DNA of 64,000 bases from Kushneria phyllosphaerae (GTDB taxonomy: Bacteria; Pseudomonadota; Gammaproteobacteria; Pseudomonadales; Halomonadaceae), in NCBI RefSeq assembly GCF_900312995.1, contig NZ_ONZI01000001.1:248001-312000 (forward strand), written 5' to 3'. Position numbers and translations under genes: made by a program. A model generated the notes under the pieces. It was not told where the DNA came from, ran no database searches, and saw only the letters and a program-made list of their open reading frames with translations. Below, in pieces: positions 1 to 8,151 of the stretch. The stretch's first letter is position 1, and every line of letters begins with the position of its first letter.

Positions 1-342
1 GTAGGGATTGAGCTTTTTGTAGGCCGGCGACAGATAGCCCTCCAGCGAGTTGAAGCCGAGCACGATATCGGCCTTCTCCCCGTGGCGGTCCGGCGCCTTG
101 AGCGAGGTGATAATGCCGCCGTATTCAATCACCGACATATCAACGTGGCCACCGCTTGAAATGCGATAGCCGTGAACGGTACGTCCGTCGGGCAGGGTAC
201 CAAAGACAAACTGCTCAACGCCGGGCGGCATGGCCGCTGACGAGGGCGTGGCAGGCGCAGAGGCCGCCATCGCCTGAGCGGCACCAAGGGATAAAAGACC
301 GGCACTCAAAAAGACCAGAGACCGCAGGGAAGGTTGTTTCAT
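1..342 (-). CDS. Aldose 1-epimerase (galactose mutarotase), N-terminal part, exported
   Basis: The reading frame starts at the ATG at 342 and runs off the left edge, so only 114 codons are visible. The N-terminus is a signal peptide: a basic start (MKQPSLR), a hydrophobic stretch, and an Ala-rich cleavage region ending near AQAMAAS. After a low-complexity Ala/Pro/Ser spacer comes the aldose epimerase opening, with the segments VIEYGGIITSLKAPDRHG and ADIVLGFNSLEGYL typical of GalM proteins. Family knowledge: these enzymes interconvert alpha and beta anomers of aldoses. A periplasmic location would prepare sugars for the importer encoded just downstream on the same strand. Active-site His/Glu residues lie outside the window, so activity cannot be judged. 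Confidence 0.85.
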   Translation of the reverse strand, partial: MKQPSLRSLVFLSAGLLSLGAAQAMAASAPATPSSAAMPPGVEQFVFGTLPDGRTVHGYRISSGGHVDMSVIEYGGIITSLKAPDRHGEKADIVLGFNSLEGYLSPAYKKLNPY

Positions 343-400
343 GGCATGCTCCAGACGCGTTGAAGGAAGTGCTCGCTCGTACGGATGTCATCAACTGGGC

Positions 401-1423
401 CTAGGCGCGCTGGCGCTTTTGCTGCTTCCAGCGGTCAAACAGCACGGCCAGCAGCAGGATGGCGCCGCGTACCAGGTACTGATAGAAGGTCGGCACGTTC
501 AAAAGCCCCATGGCGTTTTGCACACAGCCCATGATCAGTACGCCGACCAGCACGCCGGTGATCGAAGCCACACCACCGGAAAGCGCGACGCCGCCGAGAA
601 CACAGGCCGAAATGACCGCAAGCTCCAGCCCCATGGACGTATTCGGGTCACCCAGCCCCATGCGTGAGGTCAGAAGCACCCCGGCGATTCCGGCCACCAG
701 CCCCTGCAGACCAAACACGATGATCTTGAGCCGGCGTACGTTGACCCCGGCCAGCGCCGCGGCCTCCGGATTGCCGCCCGTGGCCAGCACGTTGCGTCCA
801 AAGGCGGTCAGGTTGAGCACGAAGCCGAAGATCACAAAGCAGATGATCATGGTCCAGACCGGCAGGGTCAGGCCCAGAAAGGAGGCGCTGCCCAGCTCGA
901 AAAAGCCCGGCACCGTGATCATGACCGCATCGCCGCCGGAGGTGATGTAGGCCAACCCCCGCACGAACTCCATGGCGGCCAGCGTGGCAATCAGCGAATT
1001 GATACCGAAACGGGCCACCACGAACCCGTTGAACACCCCCACCAGCGCACCAGCGGCGACCCCACCCAGCGCACCGATCAATACGCTGCCTGAAGCGCTG
1101 GTAATCACCGCGGCACTGACGCCGGCAAAGGCGACGATCGAGGCCACCGACAGATCCACTTCACCAAGCGCCAGCACCATCATCATGGTGGTGGCGATGG
1201 TGCCGATGATGGTCACCGACAGCAGTAAACCGACCATGTTGCGACTGGTCAGAAAATCAGGAATCGCCACCGCCAGCGCTATAAAGAGCACAAAGAAAAT
1301 CGCGATCAGCCCGGAGGTGTCCAGCAGGGTGCGCAGCGGCTTGATCAGCCCCTGCTTGCCGGCCGGTCGCGCCGTCTCTGACGGGCCGCGCTCGGCGGCG
1401 TGAACACTCTTGTCGCTACTCAT
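401..1423 (-). CDS. araH: L-arabinose-type ABC transporter permease AraH
   Basis: A 340-residue polytopic membrane protein of the BPD_transp_2 family (RbsC/XylH/AraH). The first 35 residues are hydrophilic. About nine to ten hydrophobic segments follow, with the conserved loop FGRNVLATGGNPEAAALAGV in the middle and a C-terminal helix ending in basic residues. It should form the inner-membrane channel of a high-affinity sugar importer. It is the last gene of an araF-araG-araH unit, 46 bp after the ATPase gene. The assignment to arabinose rests mainly on the binding protein two genes upstream; from this sequence alone ribose or xylose permeases would look similar. Confidence 0.88.
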   Translation of the reverse strand: MSSDKSVHAAERGPSETARPAGKQGLIKPLRTLLDTSGLIAIFFVLFIALAVAIPDFLTSRNMVGLLLSVTIIGTIATTMMMVLALGEVDLSVASIVAFAGVSAAVITSASGSVLIGALGGVAAGALVGVFNGFVVARFGINSLIATLAAMEFVRGLAYITSGGDAVMITVPGFFELGSASFLGLTLPVWTMIICFVIFGFVLNLTAFGRNVLATGGNPEAAALAGVNVRRLKIIVFGLQGLVAGIAGVLLTSRMGLGDPNTSMGLELAVISACVLGGVALSGGVASITGVLVGVLIMGCVQNAMGLLNVPTFYQYLVRGAILLLAVLFDRWKQQKRQRA

Positions 1424-1469
1424 AATCCGGTCTCTCCAGACATCATGTTGTTATTGGCGCCATTTGTAC

Positions 1470-2999
1470 TCATGCCGGCAGGGCCAGACCCAGCAGCCGC
1501 TCGGGGGTGGCGGCGCTGCGATCGACGATGTCGACCAGCGCGCCGTTTCGCATCACACCTATGCGATCGCAGATCGCACTGACCTCGGTCAGATCGCTTG
1601 AAATGACCACCACGGCCTTGCCCTGGTCGGCCAGGTCATACAACAGGTTGTAGATATCGCGCCGCGCACCGACATCGATGCCGCGGGTCGGTTCATCCAT
1701 CACAAAAAGCTCGATCTGCTCGGAGAGCCAGCGCGCCAGAATAACCTTTTGCTGATTGCCGCCTGACAGCGTGCTGATGCGGGTACGCGGCCCCGGCGTT
1801 CGAATGCGCAGCTTGTCGATGTAGTCGCGGGTGTTTTCAAGCTCGCGTTTGGGATGGCGCCAAAGCCCCATGCGCTTGAAAAAGCGCCGGCAGCTGATAT
1901 TGAGATTGTCGGTGACACTGGCCACCGGAAAGATGCCCTGCGACTTGCGATCCTCCGGGCACATGGCAATACCGGCCCGAATCGCATCGCCCGGCGAATT
2001 GAAGCGCCCGGTGCGACCATTGAAGTGAATTTCACCGCCTTTGGGCCGCTCGACGCCGCAGATCAGCCGCATCAGCTCACTGCGTCCGGCACCGACCAGA
2101 CCGAAGAAGCCAAAGACCTCGCCGCGGCGAACCTCGAAGCTCACCGGCGCCTTCAGTCCGTGCCCTTCAAGGGCGTCCACCTTCAGGATGACCTCGCCGG
2201 TATCGCGCGCGCGATAGCCGTAGACGTCCTCGATATCACGTCCGACCATCTCGCTGACCAGCTGGTCCTGGGTGAGGCCTGCCATGGTGTCGTGGGTACA
2301 GATATGGCGTCCGTCACGAAAGACCGTCACGGCGTCGCACATCTCAAAGACCTCCTCCATGCGGTGGGTAACGTAAAGCACGACCCGGCCTTCATCGCGC
2401 AGGCGCTTTACGATGCGCTTGAGCTGGCGTGTCTCCTGTACCGACAGCGAACTGGTCGGCTCGTCAAAGGCAATGATGCGGGCATCGCGCAGCAGCGCCC
2501 GACCGATCTCGATCATCTGCTGCTGCCCGATCGAGAGATCGCGCACCTTCGTTGCCGGGTGAACACTACCTTCCCCCAGCTCCTCGAGGATGGCCAGCGC
2601 CCGCTCGCGCAGGCGCTTGCGGTCCACGATGCCGTAGTGCTGGGGCAATTGCCCCAGCAGCAGGTTTTCGGCCACGGACAGGTTGGGGGAGAGCGTCAGC
2701 TCCTGATAGATGATCGCGATACCCAGGCGCAGCGCCTCGCGGGCATTGGAAAACACATGGCGCTCGCCGCCGACCCACAACGCCCCATCGGTGACGCGGT
2801 TCACACCGCTCAACACCTTGAGCAGGGTCGACTTGCCAGCACCGTTTTCGCCCATCAGGGCATGCACTTCCCCGGCCCTCGCGCTGAAGTTCACCCCGTC
2901 GAGCGCCCGGACGCCCGGGAACTCGACGGTGACGTTTTCCACAACAAGCCAGGGGTCGGTCTCGACGACCCCGGCTGTCGCAGTGGACGCACTGCTCAT
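1470..2999 (-). CDS. araG: L-arabinose-type ABC transporter ATP-binding protein AraG
   Basis: A 509-residue duplicated sugar-type ABC ATPase. The N-terminal half has Walker A GENGAGKST, signature LSIGQQQMIEIGRAL and Walker B IIAFDEPTS. The C-terminal half carries the degenerate P-loop GLVGAGRSEL, normal for this family, and the signature LSGGNQQKVILARWL. Length matches AraG/RbsA/XylG (about 500 residues). The start codon overlaps the stop of araF in an ATGA, implying translational coupling. It would energise import through AraH at the cytoplasmic face. Confidence 0.92.
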   Translation of the reverse strand: MSSASTATAGVVETDPWLVVENVTVEFPGVRALDGVNFSARAGEVHALMGENGAGKSTLLKVLSGVNRVTDGALWVGGERHVFSNAREALRLGIAIIYQELTLSPNLSVAENLLLGQLPQHYGIVDRKRLRERALAILEELGEGSVHPATKVRDLSIGQQQMIEIGRALLRDARIIAFDEPTSSLSVQETRQLKRIVKRLRDEGRVVLYVTHRMEEVFEMCDAVTVFRDGRHICTHDTMAGLTQDQLVSEMVGRDIEDVYGYRARDTGEVILKVDALEGHGLKAPVSFEVRRGEVFGFFGLVGAGRSELMRLICGVERPKGGEIHFNGRTGRFNSPGDAIRAGIAMCPEDRKSQGIFPVASVTDNLNISCRRFFKRMGLWRHPKRELENTRDYIDKLRIRTPGPRTRISTLSGGNQQKVILARWLSEQIELFVMDEPTRGIDVGARRDIYNLLYDLADQGKAVVVISSDLTEVSAICDRIGVMRNGALVDIVDRSAATPERLLGLALPA

Positions 3000-3991
3000 A
3001 GCTGCAGTTCCTCGCGGACTTCCTTCCAGTTGTCACGGGTCATCAGCGTACCGGTGGTTTCGGTATTGGCCGGCGGCTGCTTGTCTTCAGCAATCCACTG
3101 ATAGAGGTTCTCGGCGCTCTGGCGACCGTGCATGGTCGAGCTGACCGCCACGGTGCCGTAGAAACCGGTAGGTTTTTCACGCGAGAACTCGGCAAAGGCC
3201 GCGCCCGAACCATTGATGCCCACACCGATGACATCGTCCGGCGACAGGCCATACTGCTCGCTGGCCCGTACGCCGCCCAGCACGCTCTCCTCGTTAAGCG
3301 CATAGATCACCCAGTGGTCAAACTTGCCGTACTTGGCAAACATTGGCGATGCCGCCGAGAAGGCGCTGGTGGTATCGGTGTTCTGCTGCGGTGCATCGAT
3401 CACGTTGGCCTTGTCAAAACCGGCATCGAGCAGCGCCTGGGTGGCGCCATCGGTACGCTCACGAGCAGTGGGCAGTTCGTTGTTGGAGATACGCAGCGCG
3501 CCGGTGTCGGCCATGTCCCAGCCACGACGCTTCATCTCTTCGGCAATGGCGTTACCGACCTGCTCCCCGATCTTGTAACCCGACATGCCCAGGTGCGGCA
3601 CCTCCGTCATGGGTTTGCCGTCACCGCCCACAAACTGATCGTCCACGGTCACGACCTTCATGTCGTACTGCTTTGCCCGGTTGGCGATCGCCATGCCAAG
3701 GCGCACATCCGGCGGACAGATCACAAAGCCCTGCGCGCCCTGCGCGTGAAGGTTATCAATGGCACTGAGCACCTGCTGACCGTCTTCACCGGCCAGACGT
3801 ACAACGCTGAAGCCCTGCTCCTGTCCCAGCTCGCTGGCCGCGCGCTGTTCGTTGATAAACCATGCCTGCTCGGGCTTTTTGACGATAAAGCCGATCTTGA
3901 CGTTGTCATCGCTGGCATGCGCCATGCCCAGTGGCACCAGAGCAATGAGCGTGGTGGCAAGGACACGGGTAAAGGCAGGTAGCAGGGACAT
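2996..3991 (-). CDS. araF: L-arabinose-binding periplasmic protein AraF
   Basis: A periplasmic binding protein of the type I fold (331 residues from the preferred start). Its signal peptide runs from MSLLPAFTR through a hydrophobic core to GMAHAS. The mature protein follows E. coli AraF segment by segment: KIGFIVKKPEQAWF, GFVICPPD, YDMKVVTVDDQFV, SNNELPTARERT, ESVLGGVRASEQYG and GVGINGSGAAFAE. The open frame extends upstream to 4030, but a GGAG at about 3998-4001 is best placed for the ATG pair at 3994/3991. It is the first gene of araFGH, and 325 bp of upstream DNA probably contains the promoter. Confidence 0.92.
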   Translation of the reverse strand: MSLLPAFTRVLATTLIALVPLGMAHASDDNVKIGFIVKKPEQAWFINEQRAASELGQEQGFSVVRLAGEDGQQVLSAIDNLHAQGAQGFVICPPDVRLGMAIANRAKQYDMKVVTVDDQFVGGDGKPMTEVPHLGMSGYKIGEQVGNAIAEEMKRRGWDMADTGALRISNNELPTARERTDGATQALLDAGFDKANVIDAPQQNTDTTSAFSAASPMFAKYGKFDHWVIYALNEESVLGGVRASEQYGLSPDDVIGVGINGSGAAFAEFSREKPTGFYGTVAVSSTMHGRQSAENLYQWIAEDKQPPANTETTGTLMTRDNWKEVREELQL

Positions 3992-4030
3992 CATGGACTC
4001 CGGGCCCTTCAGGGGCAGTTTGTTATTCAT

Positions 4031-4355
4031 GGGTGATCAAGGCCGACAGGTCGTGCCATTGACACACTAAAGCCAACATACGGCGCGACTTAAGCGACGA
4101 CTAATGCGTCAAGTAACCTGAAGTGATATCCAAAAGGCTATCGGTATCAGGTCGATCCAGCGGGCATGGCCTCTGTCGTCATGGCGACTGACACAGGCGC
4201 TGAGACTAAAGTTACGCCCTGCTGCCAAACCATCCTCAAGACAGCACACCACGGCACGGCCGACCACCTGACAGCGGCGTCAGGACTGACAAAATCGCCC
4301 GGCACAATCGTGCCGGGCGACAGGGGTATGCAGCACTCAAGGCTGACTGATGGCG
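4031..4355. other. Intergenic region upstream of araF
   Basis: 325 bp between the araF start and the end of the symporter gene, both on the minus strand. It holds the terminator of the symporter gene (4292-4320) and must contain the araFGH promoter. I could not place a convincing -35/-10 pair. No gene is seen. Confidence 0.5.
4292..4320 (-). terminator. Rho-independent terminator after the sugar symporter gene
   Basis: A 9-bp GC-rich stem (GCCCGGCAC / GTGCCGGGC) with an AATC loop. Read on the minus strand it is followed by ATTTTGTC. It lies 36 bp past the stop codon of the symporter gene. Confidence 0.85.
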
Positions 4356-5780
4356 TTACTCATAGGCCATGTCTTCGAGCTCACGGCCACGGGTCTCCTT
4401 GACCATTTTGAAGACGAAAAATACCGAGATCAGGGCAAAGAAGGCATAGATGCCGTAGGCCCCGCCCAGGCCGATGCCGGCCAGCATGATCGGGAAGGTC
4501 ATGGTGATGCCGAAATTGGCCAGCCACTGGAACAGTCCAGACACGGCAAGCCCCGAGCCGCGCATCTGGTTGGGGAACATTTCCCCGAGCATGACCCACA
4601 TGACCGGGCCCCAGGAGGCATTGAAGAACATGACGTAAATGTTGGCCGACAGCAGCGCCACGATGCCCATGCCGTCGGACAGGCGCAGGGCACCGTCGAC
4701 GATGGCAGCGGTGGAGAAGGCATACGCGAGAATGCCGAGCGTGATCGTCATGCCCACCGATCCGATCCACAGGATCGGCTTGCGCCCGACCTTGTCGACC
4801 ACCGCGATAGTGACCAGACAGGCCGCAATACTGACCGCCCCGCTGATAATGTTGATCAGCAGTGCATCGCTTTCGGTAAAGCCGACCGACTGCCACAGCA
4901 CCGCGCCGTAATAGAACACCACGTTGATACCGACCAGCTGCTGAAATACGGCCAGACCGATGCCGACCCAGACAATGCGATGAACACGCCCGGTCGTTGC
5001 GTTGACCAGATCAGACAGGCCCGGAGTGCGCTCTCGATGCAGAGAAGTGCGGATGTCGCCCGCCTTCTGCTCTGCCTCGCGGCTGCCCATCAGGGTCTTG
5101 AGCACCTTGAGGGCCTTTTTGCTTTCACCCTTGCTGATCAGAAAGCGCGGGCTTTCCGGAATGCCCAGCAGCGCCAGAAAGAAAATGACCGCCGGGACCA
5201 GCTCCATCCAGAACATCCAGCGCCAGGCTTCAAAACCGCCCCAGAACTCGGCGGTCGAGGCGCCGGCCACGCGCGCCAGCAGGTAGTTGCTGACAAAGGC
5301 CATGAAAAGCCCCGTGATGATGGCGATCTGCTGAATGGTCGCCAGTCGTCCGCGAATGGCGGCCGGGGCCACCTCACTGATGTAGGCCGGCGTCATGACG
5401 CTGGCCGCCCCGACCGCGATACCGCCCAGAATGCGGTAGATGACAAACTCGAAGGACCCATCAGCCACGCCGGAGCCCCAGGCACTGACGATGAAAAACA
5501 GCGCCGCGACGATCAACAGCATCCGGCGCCCGAAGCGGTCCGCCAGCCGTCCGGCAAAAAAGGCACCGGCGGCGCAGCCCAGAAGCATCGAGGCCACATT
5601 AAAGCCGGTGCCGGCCGCTTCGGAATTGAAGGCGGTTCGCAAACCATCCACGGTGCCGTTGATGACCCCGCTGTCAAAGCCGAACAGGAAGCCGCCCAGC
5701 GCGGCGACACAGCAAATAATGAACACATAGAACTGTTGCTTGCGGCCGTCCTCGGCCTGAACTGACGCGTCTGATGGCAT
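4356..5780 (-). CDS. MFS sugar porter (pentose/galactose:H+ symporter type)
   Basis: A 474-residue, 12-helix major facilitator of the sugar porter family (AraE/XylE/GalP type). Visible signatures are GRLADRFGRR in the loop between helices 2 and 3, PESPRFLIS before the central loop, QQLVGINVVFYY in helix 7, and DKVGRKP between helices 8 and 9. It would import a monosaccharide with protons as a low-affinity route beside the ABC importer. A GGAGG at about 5789-5793 supports the ATG at 5780. Its own terminator and 124-bp leader suggest a separate transcript. The substrate is inferred from neighbours, not from residues. Confidence 0.85.
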   Translation of the reverse strand: MPSDASVQAEDGRKQQFYVFIICCVAALGGFLFGFDSGVINGTVDGLRTAFNSEAAGTGFNVASMLLGCAAGAFFAGRLADRFGRRMLLIVAALFFIVSAWGSGVADGSFEFVIYRILGGIAVGAASVMTPAYISEVAPAAIRGRLATIQQIAIITGLFMAFVSNYLLARVAGASTAEFWGGFEAWRWMFWMELVPAVIFFLALLGIPESPRFLISKGESKKALKVLKTLMGSREAEQKAGDIRTSLHRERTPGLSDLVNATTGRVHRIVWVGIGLAVFQQLVGINVVFYYGAVLWQSVGFTESDALLINIISGAVSIAACLVTIAVVDKVGRKPILWIGSVGMTITLGILAYAFSTAAIVDGALRLSDGMGIVALLSANIYVMFFNASWGPVMWVMLGEMFPNQMRGSGLAVSGLFQWLANFGITMTFPIMLAGIGLGGAYGIYAFFALISVFFVFKMVKETRGRELEDMAYE

Positions 5781-5904
5781 GGCGGTACCTCCTTGAATAT
5801 TGTTGTCTCAAACCGATTGTTATTAAACGTTTGTGTTATGGCAGGTCCGCCGTCATGACGCCGTGTCTGCAACAACGCATTCATGGCACACGAGTGCCGC
5901 GGCC

Positions 5905-6639
5905 TTACAGCCAGCCGGCATCGACCCAGTAGTTGTGTGCCGTACAGCCCCCTGCCGCATCGGAGGCAAGAAAGAGCACCATGGCTGCGACGTGATGCGG
6001 GTGAAGACGCACCTTGAGCTTCTGTTCGGTCACGATCCGCGCCTCATCCTCGGGGGAGTGCCAGCGCGACTGACGCGGGGTTTTGATGTTGCCGGGAATG
6101 ACGCAGTTCACCCGGATACCGTCACCGCCCAGCTCGCTGGCCAGCGCCCGGGTCAGACCCTCGATGGCGGCCTTGGCGGTTTCGTAGAGCACCATGCCGG
6201 GCTCGCCCAGATGCCAGCTGATCGAGCCCATGTTGATGATCGAACCATGGCCCTGCGCGCGCATGCCGACGGCAACGTCGCGGGCGGCCAGCGCCTGATG
6301 GCGTACATTGATCGCCATGCGATCGTCCCAGTACTCGGGCGTCACCTGCTCAAGCGTGTGGCGATCGTCGTTGGCGGCGTTATTGACCAGCACATCCACC
6401 GTGCCGATATGGGCAAGCACCTGCTCGAGCGCACGCGGGTCGGTCAGGTCGCAGTAATGAAAGTGCACGCGCTCGCCCAGGGATTCAGCAAGCGGTGCGG
6501 CCTCATCGATGATGTCGAGAAAATGTACTTCGGCGCCCTGCTCGGCGAAGGCACGCACAATGCCCTCCCCAATGCCGGAACCGCCACCGGTCACGACCAC
6601 GCGACGGCCGTTTAGATCGGGATACATCGGGTGTGTCAT
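5905..6639 (-). CDS. SDR oxidoreductase, D-xylose/L-arabinose 1-dehydrogenase-like
   Basis: A 244-residue classical short-chain dehydrogenase. The Rossmann motif GGGSGIG is at 18-24, NNA at 86-88, Asn111, and the catalytic triad is Ser139, Tyr152, Lys156 (YETAK). From memory, the protein closely parallels Caulobacter XylB, an NAD-dependent D-xylose dehydrogenase. Shared segments include VDVLVNNAANDDRH, GSISWHLG, VLYETAKAAIEGLTRAL and a C-terminus in YWVDAGW. It would oxidise an aldopentose to the lactone, the first step of a non-phosphorylative pathway. It is divergent from the ROK regulator and lies upstream of the symporter. The lactonase, dehydratase and later enzymes are not in this cluster. 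Confidence 0.85.
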   Translation of the reverse strand: MTHPMYPDLNGRRVVVTGGGSGIGEGIVRAFAEQGAEVHFLDIIDEAAPLAESLGERVHFHYCDLTDPRALEQVLAHIGTVDVLVNNAANDDRHTLEQVTPEYWDDRMAINVRHQALAARDVAVGMRAQGHGSIINMGSISWHLGEPGMVLYETAKAAIEGLTRALASELGGDGIRVNCVIPGNIKTPRQSRWHSPEDEARIVTEQKLKVRLHPHHVAAMVLFLASDAAGGCTAHNYWVDAGWL

Positions 6640-6869
6640 GACATCGATTCCATAAGAACTTGTTTAATTAATACTTCTTACCAGGCAGTTTCCTCCTGCG
6701 CACAGGGCACAGCTATTGGACATAGGTCGACGCGCGACCTTGGTCCAGGGGTGCCTTGTCAGGCGCCGGGGCACAGCCAATGATAAGAGGTGATGGCAGG
6801 CGGTCGATGCTTCTTGCCGGTTGATGGCCTTTGACGCTTTATTCCCTTTTGCTACCGGTGCCCGCTGCC
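6640..6869. promoter_or_regulatory. Divergent regulatory region between the sugar dehydrogenase and ROK regulator
   Basis: 230 bp separate two divergent genes. Next to the dehydrogenase start is an AT-rich patch around 6657-6680 with a TTAATTAA core, unusual in this GC-rich surrounding and a plausible promoter/operator. No exact regulator site is known to me. Confidence 0.4.
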
Positions 6870-8069
6870 ATGACCCGTTTGCCAGACCCACGCCCTGCCG
6901 GCGACCTCAACTCCCTGAAGCAGCGCAATCGGCTGGCCATTCTTGATGCCCTCAGGCGCAGCCCAAACATGACGCGCACTGAACTGGCACGCCTGACAGG
7001 CCTGACCAAGGTCACCGTTGGCAGCGCCGTGATGCCCCTGCTGGAGCGCGGCTGGCTCGAGGAAGGATTGCTTCAGCGCCGACGGGGCGGCCGACCGGGG
7101 CGTGAACTGTTTCTCGGTGAACACCGCCATCTGCTGCTCGGGGCCGAGGTCGGCGTCCACGAACTCCGGGTGCTGGCCTGCACGCTGTCCGGAACCCCCC
7201 TTGCGCAGCGCTGCATACCGCTGTCAAAAACCACACCGGAAGAGGCTGCCCGCCAGCTGGCTCAGGAAATCACGACCCTGCTTGAAAGCGAGGCGCTCGG
7301 TGAGCGTCGGCTGCTGGGTGTGGGCGTGGCCCTACCGGGCCCGGTCATGCCGAATGAACCGCTACTCGGGCTTGCGCCCAATCTGGGCTGGCATCAGGTC
7401 AGGTTTCTCGATCTATTGACGCGCTATCTGCCCGCGCTGCCGGGGCTCAAGTTGATGGACAACGAGTCCTCGCTGGCCGCCTTCGGTGAGCTTTACTTTG
7501 CTACCCACGACGCGCCGGAATCGCTGCTGTTTGTCAGCGCCGATACCGGCATTGGCAGTGGTCTGGTGGAAAATGGTGCCCCGCCCCGCATTATCCGCGG
7601 GATTCATGGGCTGGCCGGTGAAATCGGTCATACCCTGCTCGACCCTGACGGCACGCTCTGCCACTGCGGCAACCATGGCTGCGCCGAGACGCTGGTCAGC
7701 GGCTGGCGCCTGCGCCAGCAGCTCGGCATCAACGATAACGATGACCTGGCCACGGCCGTGGCGGCGCTGCCCAAGGCCCGAACTGCCCCGGTGCTCCAGC
7801 GCGCCGGTCGGGCACTGGGCATGTTGCTGCATAACCTGCACCACACGCTCAACCCTGCCGAGATCGTGATCGGCGGCACGCTCACCGCCCTTGGCCCGGC
7901 GCTCATGGACCCGGCGCTTGCCCGCTTTGCCAGCACCCAGCGCCGACTGCTGCCGGAGGCCACCCTGATCACCCCGCGGGTGCTGACACAGGGCCACCTG
8001 ATGCCGGCTCGTGGCGCAGCAGCACTGGTCATGGCCAGTGCTCTGGCCGTCCTTGAGGAACCGCTTTAA
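6870..8069 (+). CDS. ROK-family transcriptional regulator (XylR/NagC type)
   Basis: A 399-residue repressor-type ROK protein. Residues about 15-70 form a winged helix (LKQRNRLAILDALRR, LARLTGLTKVTVGSAVMPLL). The rest is the ROK sugar-kinase-like domain with the zinc motif CHCGNHGCAE and glycine-rich nucleotide loop segments. A frame extends to 6831, but the ATG at 6870 gives the normal ROK N-terminus. It is divergent from the pentose dehydrogenase, so it probably senses a sugar and represses the catabolic and transport genes. Whether it binds xylose, arabinose or another sugar cannot be told from sequence. Confidence 0.87.
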   Translation: MTRLPDPRPAGDLNSLKQRNRLAILDALRRSPNMTRTELARLTGLTKVTVGSAVMPLLERGWLEEGLLQRRRGGRPGRELFLGEHRHLLLGAEVGVHELRVLACTLSGTPLAQRCIPLSKTTPEEAARQLAQEITTLLESEALGERRLLGVGVALPGPVMPNEPLLGLAPNLGWHQVRFLDLLTRYLPALPGLKLMDNESSLAAFGELYFATHDAPESLLFVSADTGIGSGLVENGAPPRIIRGIHGLAGEIGHTLLDPDGTLCHCGNHGCAETLVSGWRLRQQLGINDNDDLATAVAALPKARTAPVLQRAGRALGMLLHNLHHTLNPAEIVIGGTLTALGPALMDPALARFASTQRRLLPEATLITPRVLTQGHLMPARGAAALVMASALAVLEEPL

Positions 8070-8099
8070 CCCAGTCCTGTGCCCTGCGCTTCAGACATT

Positions 8100-8132
8100 A
8101 AAAAACCGCCCGACCCTTGCGGGCCGGACGGT
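8100..8132 (-). terminator. Rho-independent terminator of ppsA
   Basis: A GC-rich hairpin (ACCGNCCG arms around an inner CCC/GGG) that on the minus strand runs into a six-T tract. It sits 20 bp after the ppsA stop, between convergent genes, and may also slow transcription from the ROK gene. Confidence 0.85.
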
Positions 8133-8151
8133 CGATGTCATGACGAGGGAC

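Noticed and set aside
5781..6680. Shared GTTTAAT string in front of the symporter and dehydrogenase genes
   Set aside because: The match is short, AT-rich, in inconsistent context, and not found before araF. Not enough for an operator call.
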